From Phycisphaeraceae bacterium (GTDB lineage: Bacteria > Planctomycetota > Phycisphaerae > Phycisphaerales > UBA1924), in contig JAJTGZ010000001.1 in assembly GCA_021299385.1 (NCBI GenBank), forward strand, positions 1-64,000: DNA of 64,000 nt, written 5' to 3'. The translations under genes and the position numbers were made by a program. Positions 10,348 to 18,607 of the stretch are shown here, in pieces. Within the stretch, counting starts at the first letter, position 1, and the number at the start of each line of letters is the position of its first letter. The notes under the pieces were generated by a model. The model did no database searches and was not told where the DNA came from. It saw nothing but the letters and a program-made list of their open reading frames with translations.

Positions 10348-11529
10348 TTACTTGTCGGCGGCGATGCGTTTGAGCTGGCGGTCCATTTCAGCAAACCATT
10401 CGTCGGTGAGTTCCTGACCCCCGAATTCGCCCCTTTTCATGGGGAGATGGAAGCGGAAGTTGGGGTTGAGTTTGACCTGGGCCTGCAACTTTGTCAGCGC
10501 GGCCCGGCACTTGCCCACCTCGACGGTGCGCATCTCACGGTTGTTCTCGCCCCGCAGGGAGTTTGCCGCGGTGTAAGAGAGCCAGAACTGTGTGGCGAGC
10601 TCGCCGACCTGGTTGTCAATATTGTGAGCGCGGCGCATGAAATCCTGGACTTGCTTGGTGGCTTTTTCACCGACGATTTCATACTCGGTAATGTTCATCG
10701 CCTTCATGAGTTCGGGGACGTTGTCTGCGATCCCGCGGGAGAACTTGATCCTTGCCGCGTCAATGGCGTTGAGGGTGAGGACCGCGCCGTCGGGGTTGAT
10801 CAGGATTTTACCGCTGGTGGAATCCTGGAAGAGTTCAACATTGCCGAACTCGTCGATGTTGGCCGAGAGGGGTGCCTGCTCCTGCATGGAGCGCATGATT
10901 TTGGGGTCGTGCCCGCCCATCACGCTCGCGTCTTTCATGTGCTCAAGGATGCTGACAAGATCAACGCCTTTGCTGGCATCTCCACCACCTCTAAACTCAA
11001 CACAGGCACCGATGCGACCGCCGGTTTCCATATAGAACTCATCGATCACCCAGGGCCCCATCGCCGCGGCCGACATCGAGAAGTGCACCCAGGCCACGGT
11101 ACGGAACTTCGGCTCAAACTCGTTCTGCAAGGCCTCCTGAAGTCTCTTCATCTCGAGGGAGTACCCACCGCCGGAGTTAATGCGGAAGACCACAACATCG
11201 GTCTTCTCGGCCTCCAGGATCGGGATCACATCCTTCAGCGCCTTGGCGGAGATGGTGATGCCAACCATGCTGCCGACGAGGCCTTTCCATGACGGCGGGG
11301 GGCCGAAATCCAGGAACGCCACGCGGGTCGCCCGGCCTGTGATGGCGCGGTTGGCAAGCGTATCTTTTTTCTTGTCTGGTGCTTTTTCGGCCGGGTTTGC
11401 TTTGGTGTCTGCCGGTGGAGCGGCAGGGCCTGGAGCGGGCTGGCCTAGCCCGGCGGGCGCGAGCAGGAAGGCACCCGCCAGGAGTGATGCCAGGGTTGGG
11501 AAGCGGGGGGAGAGAAGCGGGCAGTTCAT
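10348..11529 (-). CDS. secreted ClpP/SppA/NfeD-like (crotonase-fold) protease-like protein
   Basis: signal peptide MNCPLLSPRFPTLASLLAGAFLLAPAGLGQ; VVVFRINSGGGYSLEM and VHFSMSAAAMGPWVIDEFYM resemble the S14/S49 oxyanion and nucleophile regions. Confidence 0.65.
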   Translation of the reverse strand: MNCPLLSPRFPTLASLLAGAFLLAPAGLGQPAPGPAAPPADTKANPAEKAPDKKKDTLANRAITGRATRVAFLDFGPPPSWKGLVGSMVGITISAKALKDVIPILEAEKTDVVVFRINSGGGYSLEMKRLQEALQNEFEPKFRTVAWVHFSMSAAAMGPWVIDEFYMETGGRIGACVEFRGGGDASKGVDLVSILEHMKDASVMGGHDPKIMRSMQEQAPLSANIDEFGNVELFQDSTSGKILINPDGAVLTLNAIDAARIKFSRGIADNVPELMKAMNITEYEIVGEKATKQVQDFMRRAHNIDNQVGELATQFWLSYTAANSLRGENNREMRTVEVGKCRAALTKLQAQVKLNPNFRFHLPMKRGEFGGQELTDEWFAEMDRQLKRIAADK

Positions 11530-11667
11530 GTGGAGACTCCGGCGAGGGATGTGGTTTGCCATACGCTAGAACGTTGGTTGGTTTATGGTGTTTGATGCGG
11601 GCACGATCTATGGGAGCTGGTGCGGGGGTATGAAACTAAGTGTGGCATCCGGAACTTGCGGGCCGAT

Positions 11668-12978
11668 CTACCGTTTATCGTCCCGGTCAAGGCGGATTTC
11701 CTGGTCGATCCGTACGATCTCTTGACGGAGCCGGTCGGCCATTCCGTCGGGAGACCCAAAGCTCCGTGTGGCCAAGGTAATTTCAGAGTTTCGGAGCAGC
11801 AGATCGATCATTTTCTGGACAATGCGCTTGCGTTTCATTCTCGACTGGTTGCGCTGCTCAGAGTTCTCACCTTCCAGACGCCATTCCCTCAGATCTCGCT
11901 GCAGGTCCTCGAATGTCGGGAGAACCTTGTCAACCTGCGCGGTCCATTCGGCCAGGATTCGCTCTGATCGCCGACCATAGACCTTGTAGGCACGCTCGAC
12001 CCCGAGCAGGAAGGCTAGGTCGTCTAGGGTCGGGGCTTCGCCGTCGATAAAACCGATCCGCTTGGCAACATCGGTTGTCAGGCTGAGCACGTCGTTACCT
12101 GTGCCGCGCACGACTTCTTCAGCCGTGTTAGCGCGCCCGGCTCTCGGGTCCCCGTCGTCGGTTAGGATGGTGTCGCCGGACATATCTTCGTGGAACTCGG
12201 GCTTGCCACCGACCATGGTGTAACTGAGCACATAATCCTCCCGGCACATGGCGCGGACCACGCGGTAATCATGCCCACCCTTGTTGGCGAGGCCCTCGGC
12301 CTGCGCAAGGTAGTTGCCACGCCACTTCTGACGGACAACCTCGTCGGCGTCGCCGTCGGTGTACATGAGATCTAAATACCCGCAATCACCCATCCTGGCC
12401 TTGGGGGTGAAGTAGATTTCACGCGTAACCAAGGGGAGGAAGGCAGCTGGGCCGGTTGCTTTTTTAACCCACGAAACGATCCTGGGCTTCTTGACCCAGG
12501 ATGGATCGTCCCGGATGCGGTCGATCAGTTCGGTCGCAACCCCTTGGATGTTGCTTAGGCGGTAGAACGCCTCGTACAGCATGATGGGACGACCGTCGGG
12601 ACTGGGGCGAAAGGCTGAATCGATATCAAGGATGATGATGTCGGCCTTGACACGCTTGGCATCTTCGAGGATCCTGCGCAGCGGTGTTGCGGTGAAGTCC
12701 GTGCCCACCTCGCCGCGCACCTTGATCAGGTAGACGACCGCGGCGTTCGGGTCGCTCTGGTTGGTGCCCATGTTGTCGAAGGGGAGGTCCATCTTGTTGA
12801 CCTTCGCGCCGGTTGCCGGGGTTTCGGGCTTGGATTCGGGTGCGTCCGGTGCCTTGTCCGGTGCTGGTGCTTGGGCCAGCGTGGCCGACATCGGGGCCAA
12901 TGTCGCAAGGGCGAGTGCCAGCAGCATCGGTGCGGCCAGGAGCGGGCGGATGGGCGAGTTGTTCTTGGTGGTGTTCAT
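11668..12978 (-). CDS. secreted paralogue of the upstream ClpP/NfeD-like protein with altered active-site region
   Basis: signal peptide MNTTKNNSPIRPLLAAPMLLALALATLAPMSATLAQ; IIILDIDSAFRPSPDG ... IVSWVKKATGPAAFLPLVTREIYFTPKARMG. Confidence 0.6.
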   Translation of the reverse strand: MNTTKNNSPIRPLLAAPMLLALALATLAPMSATLAQAPAPDKAPDAPESKPETPATGAKVNKMDLPFDNMGTNQSDPNAAVVYLIKVRGEVGTDFTATPLRRILEDAKRVKADIIILDIDSAFRPSPDGRPIMLYEAFYRLSNIQGVATELIDRIRDDPSWVKKPRIVSWVKKATGPAAFLPLVTREIYFTPKARMGDCGYLDLMYTDGDADEVVRQKWRGNYLAQAEGLANKGGHDYRVVRAMCREDYVLSYTMVGGKPEFHEDMSGDTILTDDGDPRAGRANTAEEVVRGTGNDVLSLTTDVAKRIGFIDGEAPTLDDLAFLLGVERAYKVYGRRSERILAEWTAQVDKVLPTFEDLQRDLREWRLEGENSEQRNQSRMKRKRIVQKMIDLLLRNSEITLATRSFGSPDGMADRLRQEIVRIDQEIRLDRDDKR

Positions 12979-13161
12979 GGTTTGCTCGCGTATGGATTGC
13001 AGTGCGGTCGTCGTCGGTGCTCGGAACAGAAGCGTGCGGCACATGATGCTTGCCCGCACCCAAGATCAGGGCCCGGCGTCTGACTGCTTTGGACGCACAA
13101 ACCCCCGATCGGTTCCGTTTTACGGGCCTCCGTCGCTCAGGTTCGTTGATCTGAAATCTGT

Positions 13162-14451
13162 TTATATTTTGTTTGGTTTGGTTTGGGGTGTTGCTGGCCG
13201 GCCTTCTAGTTGGGCGTCGTAGGCGGCGTCGAGGATTTGCTTGAACTGAGGCCCCGGCTTGTGCCCTTGGGCGATGAGTTGGTCCCCCGTCAGCAGGGGT
13301 GGGGGTGCCAGGCCGGGGGGCTGGTGCGCAAGATGCTGGATTTGCCCTTCGATCCGGGCGGCCAGGGGCGGGTTGAGGGTGCGCAGGGCCAGGATCGCTC
13401 CGACGAATCCTGGGCGCACGGCGGCCCGTTTTCGCCCGGCTAGACCGAGCTTTTCCCACTGCTGCTGCAAGAGGGCCGTGCAGGTCAGGACCGCGTCGAG
13501 CATCTCCGCCTCGTCGTTGGTAAGGCAGAGGGAGGCGCGTGTGCGTGCGGCCAGGCGCGGATCGGGTTGGGCCTGGCGGTCAAGGAGCCACGCGGCCAGT
13601 GGTGCCGCGATGGTTGCGCCGGGCCAGAGCATGGGTGGGAGGCCGGCGAGGGCGGGTGAGAGTTGTCGGGCGCGGCCGGGGTCGGGTTGGTCTGGATCGG
13701 GTTGGTCTGGGTCGGGTGTGGTGGAGGGTGGTTGGGCATCGGTGCCGAGGGTTGGCTTGTCGAGGTGGAGCCAGGTGAGCAAGGCCGCTGCGATTGCGCG
13801 TGTGGGGTGCAGGAGCACGCGCCTGAGTTCGTCTCCGATGCGTTCGCGTGAGACGCCTGCGAGTTCGCTGGCGTGTGTGCGGATCGCTCGGGCGGTGGCC
13901 GGGTCGATCGCCAGGGCCATGCGGGCGGCAAAGCGCACGGCCCGTAAGGCCCGCAGGTGGTCCTCGGCGAGGCGGTCGTCGGGGTTGCCGACGGCGCGGA
14001 GGAGGCGGTTTTCGAGGTCTGCCTGCCCGTTGACGTAATCGATGATGGAGCCGTCAACCAGGGGGTTTGGGCCTGGTTTGAGGGGGTCGAGGAAGAGGGC
14101 GTTGATGGTGAAGTCGCGGCGTTGTGCGTCGGCCTTGGCGTCGGCGAAGTGGACGGAGTCTGGCCGGCGTTTGTCGGAGTAAGGCCCCTCGGTGCGGAAG
14201 GTGGCGACCTCGACATGCGATTTGATGGGTTCCTTGGTGAGGGTGTTGACGGCGTTGATGGGGACGAGGACGACGCCGAAGCTGGCCCCAACGTGGTGCG
14301 TGCCGGGGAAGGTGTTGCGGACCTGATTGGGTGTGGCGCTGGTGGCGATGTCAAAGTCGGTCGGGTGCAGGCCCAGGAGCTCGTCGCGGACGCACCCGCC
14401 GGCGAAATAGGCCTCGAAGCCCTGCTTGCGCAAGGCGGCGACGATGCGCAC
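13162..14451 (-). CDS. CCA tRNA nucleotidyltransferase / poly(A) polymerase family protein
   Basis: FEAYFAGGCVRDELLGLHPTDFDIATSATPNQVRNTFPGT class II nucleotidyltransferase motif; RRDFTINALFLDP. Confidence 0.9.
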   Translation of the reverse strand: MRIVAALRKQGFEAYFAGGCVRDELLGLHPTDFDIATSATPNQVRNTFPGTHHVGASFGVVLVPINAVNTLTKEPIKSHVEVATFRTEGPYSDKRRPDSVHFADAKADAQRRDFTINALFLDPLKPGPNPLVDGSIIDYVNGQADLENRLLRAVGNPDDRLAEDHLRALRAVRFAARMALAIDPATARAIRTHASELAGVSRERIGDELRRVLLHPTRAIAAALLTWLHLDKPTLGTDAQPPSTTPDPDQPDPDQPDPGRARQLSPALAGLPPMLWPGATIAAPLAAWLLDRQAQPDPRLAARTRASLCLTNDEAEMLDAVLTCTALLQQQWEKLGLAGRKRAAVRPGFVGAILALRTLNPPLAARIEGQIQHLAHQPPGLAPPPLLTGDQLIAQGHKPGPQFKQILDAAYDAQLEGRPATPQTKPNKI

Positions 14452-14630
14452 GGCGGCAGCGCGGGCGGCGGCGTGATCGGTCGCGTTGGAGGGTGAAGGG
14501 TGCAGGGTTAGTCGGTCTTTGTTAGTAAGGTGTGGTCAGGGGTGTGTCTGGGATTATTGTCGTGCTTGGGTGGGCGGTACACTGTGGGTACCTCCGGGCC
14601 TGTGGTTGGTTGTCGGGTGTTGGGGGCACT

Positions 14631-16544
14631 ATGGCCGGGATTGTTACAGGTGCAAAGCGGCCGAGGAACCTTTCGCACTGGCATGCCGGGCCATTGTTGT
14701 TTGGGGATTGGGGTACGAGCCGTCTGTATGTGCTGGGGTTGGCGGCGGTGGGGTTGGGGCTGGCCGCGCCGTACTACTTGCTTGCGTTGTCGGTGCTCAT
14801 GGTGCTGGTGGCGTGGGCGTACACGATTGTTTGCCGATCTTTTCAGGATGGTGGGGGTGTGTATTCGGCGGCGAGGCAGTTGTCCCCTTTGTTGTCGGTC
14901 ATCGGGGCGACGCTGTTGCTGGCCGACTACATCGTTACCGCGTCGCTGTCGCTGGTGGAGGCGTTTGCGTATTTTGGGGTGCCCGGTGGGAACAAGTGGT
15001 TGATCGTCGGTTTGTGCGGGGGGACGGTTGCGGTGCTGGGGTTGATTAATTGGTTTGGGGCACGGTCGGCGGGGGAGCTGGCCAAGTGGATCGCGGTTGC
15101 GTCGATTGCGTTGTCGGCGGTGGTTGCGGTGTTGGTGCTGCCTTGGGTGCCCGAGGGGTTGCGCTTGATGCGGATGGACAACGACCCGATGCTGACGCGG
15201 TGGGTGCATTTTACGGGGATCATCCTTGCGTTGTCGGGTGTTGAGGCCGTGGCGAACATGACGGGGATCATGAAGGAGCCGGTGCCCAGGACGGCGAACA
15301 AGACGATCTGGCCCGTGCTGGGCGAGGTGGCGGTGCTGAACCTGGTCTTTGGGGTGGCACTGCTTGGTCTGGTGGGGTTGAGTGCGGCGAACCTGCCCGT
15401 GATGGCCGGGGGGGACGCGGTTGGATCCATTGGGTGGGAAAGGGACGAGATCAAGACGCACGCGATGAAGGTGCTGGCGATCGAGGGTGGTCAGCACTGG
15501 TTCGGGCAGACGGCGGGGTTTGTCTTCGGGAAGGCGACGGCGATTGTCTTTGGGCTGCTGTTGATCTCGGCGGCGAACACGGTAATCGGGGGTATGGTCA
15601 GCGTGATGTATGCGTTGGGGCGCGACGACGAGTTGCCCAAGGGGCTGACGGGGCTGAACTATTCGGGGATGCCCAAGTGGCCGTTGCTTGTTGCGTGCGT
15701 TGCGCCGGTGGTGCTGCTTTGTTTCTACTACGAACTTGAGCCGCTCAGCCACCTGTACGCGATTGGGGTAACGGGTGCGATAGCGTTGAACCTGTCGTGC
15801 TGCGCGGTCAACCGGCGCTTGGTGGTAACGCGGTGGGAGCGTGCGGGGCTGTGGTGCGTAGCGGGGATCATCTCGGCGGTGTTTTTGACAATCGCGGCGA
15901 CGAAGCACGAGGCGGCGATCTTCTGCGGGGGGTTGATCGTGATCGTGCTGTGCATCCGGCTGGGGGTCAAGCACGTGCAGGCGCGGAAGGCGGCGCGGGC
16001 GTTGCCCGAGCCTGAGATCGGTTGGCTGGCCGAGTTGCAGCGGACGCCGCTGGAGATTGATGCGGGCAAGCCGAGGGTGATGCTGGCGGCGCGTGGGCGG
16101 TATCAGGCGGAGTTTGCGGTGGACATGGCGCGGCGTCGTGGGGCGACGCTGTTTGCGATCTATGTGCGGACGCTGCGGATCGTGAGCGTGGGTGCGGGCG
16201 CGGTGCCGAGGATCGAGGAGGATGCGGGTGCGCAGGAGGCGTTGGGTACGGTGGCGGTGCTGGCGAGGCAGTACCGGGTGCCGTTTGTGCCGATCTATGT
16301 CATCAGCCCGGACATTGCCGAGGACATTGTCGATTACACGGTAACGTTCGGTTGCGACACGCTGATCATGGGCAAGAGCCGGCGGTCGAGCATGGCGCGG
16401 TCGCTGGAGGGGGATGTTGTCGGGAAGATCGCGGCGTTGCTGCCTGAGGGGGTTTCGCTGATCACTCGGGATGCCAGCCCGCACCCGATGGGTCCGGTGC
16501 CGGGGTCGGAGGTGGTGGTCAAGGGTGGTGGGGAAAGGTTCTGA
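14631..16544 (+). CDS. APC superfamily amino acid permease with C-terminal cytoplasmic (universal-stress-like) domain
   Basis: multiple TM helices; QDGGGVYSAARQLSPLLSVIGATLLLADYIVTASLSLVEAF; C-terminal soluble region with GCDTLIMGKSRRSSMAR. Confidence 0.82.
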   Translation: MAGIVTGAKRPRNLSHWHAGPLLFGDWGTSRLYVLGLAAVGLGLAAPYYLLALSVLMVLVAWAYTIVCRSFQDGGGVYSAARQLSPLLSVIGATLLLADYIVTASLSLVEAFAYFGVPGGNKWLIVGLCGGTVAVLGLINWFGARSAGELAKWIAVASIALSAVVAVLVLPWVPEGLRLMRMDNDPMLTRWVHFTGIILALSGVEAVANMTGIMKEPVPRTANKTIWPVLGEVAVLNLVFGVALLGLVGLSAANLPVMAGGDAVGSIGWERDEIKTHAMKVLAIEGGQHWFGQTAGFVFGKATAIVFGLLLISAANTVIGGMVSVMYALGRDDELPKGLTGLNYSGMPKWPLLVACVAPVVLLCFYYELEPLSHLYAIGVTGAIALNLSCCAVNRRLVVTRWERAGLWCVAGIISAVFLTIAATKHEAAIFCGGLIVIVLCIRLGVKHVQARKAARALPEPEIGWLAELQRTPLEIDAGKPRVMLAARGRYQAEFAVDMARRRGATLFAIYVRTLRIVSVGAGAVPRIEEDAGAQEALGTVAVLARQYRVPFVPIYVISPDIAEDIVDYTVTFGCDTLIMGKSRRSSMARSLEGDVVGKIAALLPEGVSLITRDASPHPMGPVPGSEVVVKGGGERF

Positions 16545-16681
16545 TTTGGTGGCACGGATAAATGGTGGCAGGGATTTCAAGCCCGTGCGGTAGGTAGAGC
16601 TACTCCACCACAAGGACGCCGGGCTACAGAGCAAAGCGGGGATGATGCAGGAAGCGGAGACTCTCTTGGGGGAGGGGTTAT

Positions 16682-16776
16682 GGGTAGATCGGCTCTCCGA
16701 GCTGAGCCTCTTTGTCCTGGCTGGTCTATTTGCTAGAGCCAACCCCACCCCTGCCCCTCCCCTGCGGGGAGGGGTT
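16682..16776 (+). repeat. composite repeat: GTAG + TCGGCTCTCCGAGCTGA hairpin + AACCCCACCCCTGCCCCTCCCC hairpin
   Basis: same two modules in the same order and spacing as 42502-42600. Confidence 0.85.
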
Positions 16777-17661
16777 GATTGGGAGTGTGCCGCAGAAGGA
16801 TTCGACGGCTGGGCCTGTCATCAGCACGTTGTTGCTGCGCTGATCCCACTTGATGGCGAGCCTGCCGCCCGGCAGGTCGATGCGTGCGGCACGGCCGAGG
16901 TGGTCGGTGAGGACGCCGGCGACGAGGACGGCACACGCGCCGCTGCCACAGGCCTGGGTGGGGCCTGAGCCGCGTTCCCAGGTGTGCATCGCGGCATGGT
17001 TGCGTGCGAGCGCGAAGACGAAGTGGGCGTTGACACGCTGGGGGAAGGCGGGGTGGTTCTCGATCCGCGGGCCGAGGGTGTGCAGGAGGTTGTCGATGCC
17101 GGCGAGGTTGGCCTTGGTGGGCTCGACGAAGATGACCGCGTGGGGGTTGCCCATGCCGACGAAGGTGGCAGGGAAGGTGAAAGCGTCGATGGTCAGGGTG
17201 CTTGTGTAAGGGTGATCGGTGGGTGTGGTATTGCGGGCGTTGACGGGGATGTCTTTGAGCGTGAGTGTGGGTGGGCCCATGTTGACCGTTGCGCTGGTGA
17301 GTTTGCCGTTGGTGGTTTTGTAGTGGATCGAGAGTGTGCCTGCGCCGGTCTGGATGAGGATGGGGTTGGGGGTGATGGCGAGGTGGTCGTGGGCGAGTTT
17401 GGCGACGCAGCGGACGCCGTTGCCACACATGGGGGATTCTGAGCCGTCGGCGTTGAACATGCGCATGCGTGCGTGGGCGTGGGAGTCGGGCGTGGGTTTG
17501 CACAGGAGGATGAGGCCGTCGCTGCCGATGCCTGTGTGGCGGTTGCTGACTTGGCGTGCGAGTTTGGGGAGGTTGAGTGTGCGTTCCAGTGAGGGCGTGG
17601 TGATGGCGTCGAGGTAGACGTAGTCGTTGCCGAGGCCGTGGAGTTTGTAAAATGGGAGCAT
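16726..17661 (-). CDS. dapF: diaminopimelate epimerase
   Basis: MLPFYKLHGLGNDYVYLD, NADGSESPMCGNGVRCVAK, GSGPTQACGSGACAVLVAG. Confidence 0.93.
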   Translation of the reverse strand: MLPFYKLHGLGNDYVYLDAITTPSLERTLNLPKLARQVSNRHTGIGSDGLILLCKPTPDSHAHARMRMFNADGSESPMCGNGVRCVAKLAHDHLAITPNPILIQTGAGTLSIHYKTTNGKLTSATVNMGPPTLTLKDIPVNARNTTPTDHPYTSTLTIDAFTFPATFVGMGNPHAVIFVEPTKANLAGIDNLLHTLGPRIENHPAFPQRVNAHFVFALARNHAAMHTWERGSGPTQACGSGACAVLVAGVLTDHLGRAARIDLPGGRLAIKWDQRSNNVLMTGPAVESFCGTLPINPSPQGRGRGGVGSSK

Positions 17662-17678
17662 GGGGGAGCGAGAGTAGT

Positions 17679-17713
17679 GATGAGCGATGAGCGACGAGCG
17701 ATGAGCGATGAGA
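17679..17713. repeat. period-7 array (GATGAGC)x5
   Basis: gatgagc gatgagc gacgagc gatgagc gatgaga. Confidence 0.92.
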
Positions 17714-18263
17714 GGGTGGCTGGGTCGAGGTGGAGGCGTTCGTTGATGGCGGCGTCGTCGATATAGACGTGGACGACCTGGCCGAGGACGATGTTGCCCC
17801 CGGCGGGCTGGCCTGGGTTGGTGCGGATGACCTGGAGGGTCTGGCACTCGAAGGCGACGGGTGAGATTGCGACGCGCGGCGGTTTGACGACAACGCTCGG
17901 AGCCGGCTTGAGTGAGGCGAGGTCAAACTCGGACTCATCCGGTGGGAGGGGTGCCGAGCAGGCGGACATCTGTCTGCCGAGCGCGTGCGGGACGACGTTG
18001 ACAACGAACTGCCCGGTGCCACCCTCGGCGGTGGGCTTGGCGTTTCGGAGGGTGTCCTTCTCGCGCCCGTCGTCGTGCAGGGCGGGGCAGAACAGCAGGG
18101 TCATCGGGTTGCTGCCGACGCCGGCGAAGAAGGAGAAGGGGGCCAGGTTGGTCTGGCCGGCGGGGGAGATCGTCGAGACAAAGGCGATGGGGCGCGGGAG
18201 GATGGCACCGATGAGGAGTTTGTAACGGTCGGCTTGGGAAAGGGCCAGTGGGTCAAGGTGCAT
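17712..18263 (-). CDS. flavin reductase-like (DIM6/NTAB type) protein, apparently 3'-truncated at the heptamer array; formal ORF runs to 17193
   Basis: LLIGAILPRPIAFVSTISPAGQTNLAPFSFFAGVGSNPMTLLF; INERLHLDPATL and then translation of the heptamer array and out-of-frame dapF. Confidence 0.75.
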
Positions 18264-18283
18264 GCCGGATTGTTGGCTGGGGA

Positions 18284-18601
18284 TTACTCAGAGGACGGAG
18301 GTACAGAGAAGAAGATGCGGAGTGGTGCAGGGGAAGATTTACTCAAGAGATGCAGGACGAGCTTTACTCCAGAGGCCCAGAGGGCCCAGAGATGATTCAT
18401 TTGGGGCAAATGCATAGAGGTCAAGATGCAGAGCAGAGAGTTGGCCGTGAGCGAGTTCAGTACAGAACTATTCACATCTACACCAACTCTTCCTGCATAT
18501 TCCAAATTCTCAACCTCTGTATCTTCTTCTCTGTACCTCTGTCCTCTGAGTGATGCCTCTTAGTCTTCTTCTCTGGGCCCTTTGGGCCTCTGGAGTAAAA
18601 C
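18284..18601. repeat. non-coding element with two interleaved inverted-repeat pairs (A-B-A'-B')
   Basis: 18284-18322 pairs with 18515-18553 (about 35/39), 18361-18392 pairs with 18570-18601 (about 30/32). Confidence 0.85.
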
Positions 18602-18607
18602 TTCTCT

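Noticed and set aside
16561-16625. tRNA-like or cruciform segment GGTGGCAGGGATTTCAAGCCCGTGCGGTAGGTAGAGCTACTCCACC
   Set aside because: Has an outer stem and small inner stems but no credible anticodon arm or T-arm consensus; more likely another repeat remnant
17193-17711. Continuation of the flavin reductase ORF through dapF
   Set aside because: Residues after DPATL are translated heptamer repeat and out-of-frame dapF (composition S/T/P-rich), so not treated as a real overlapping gene
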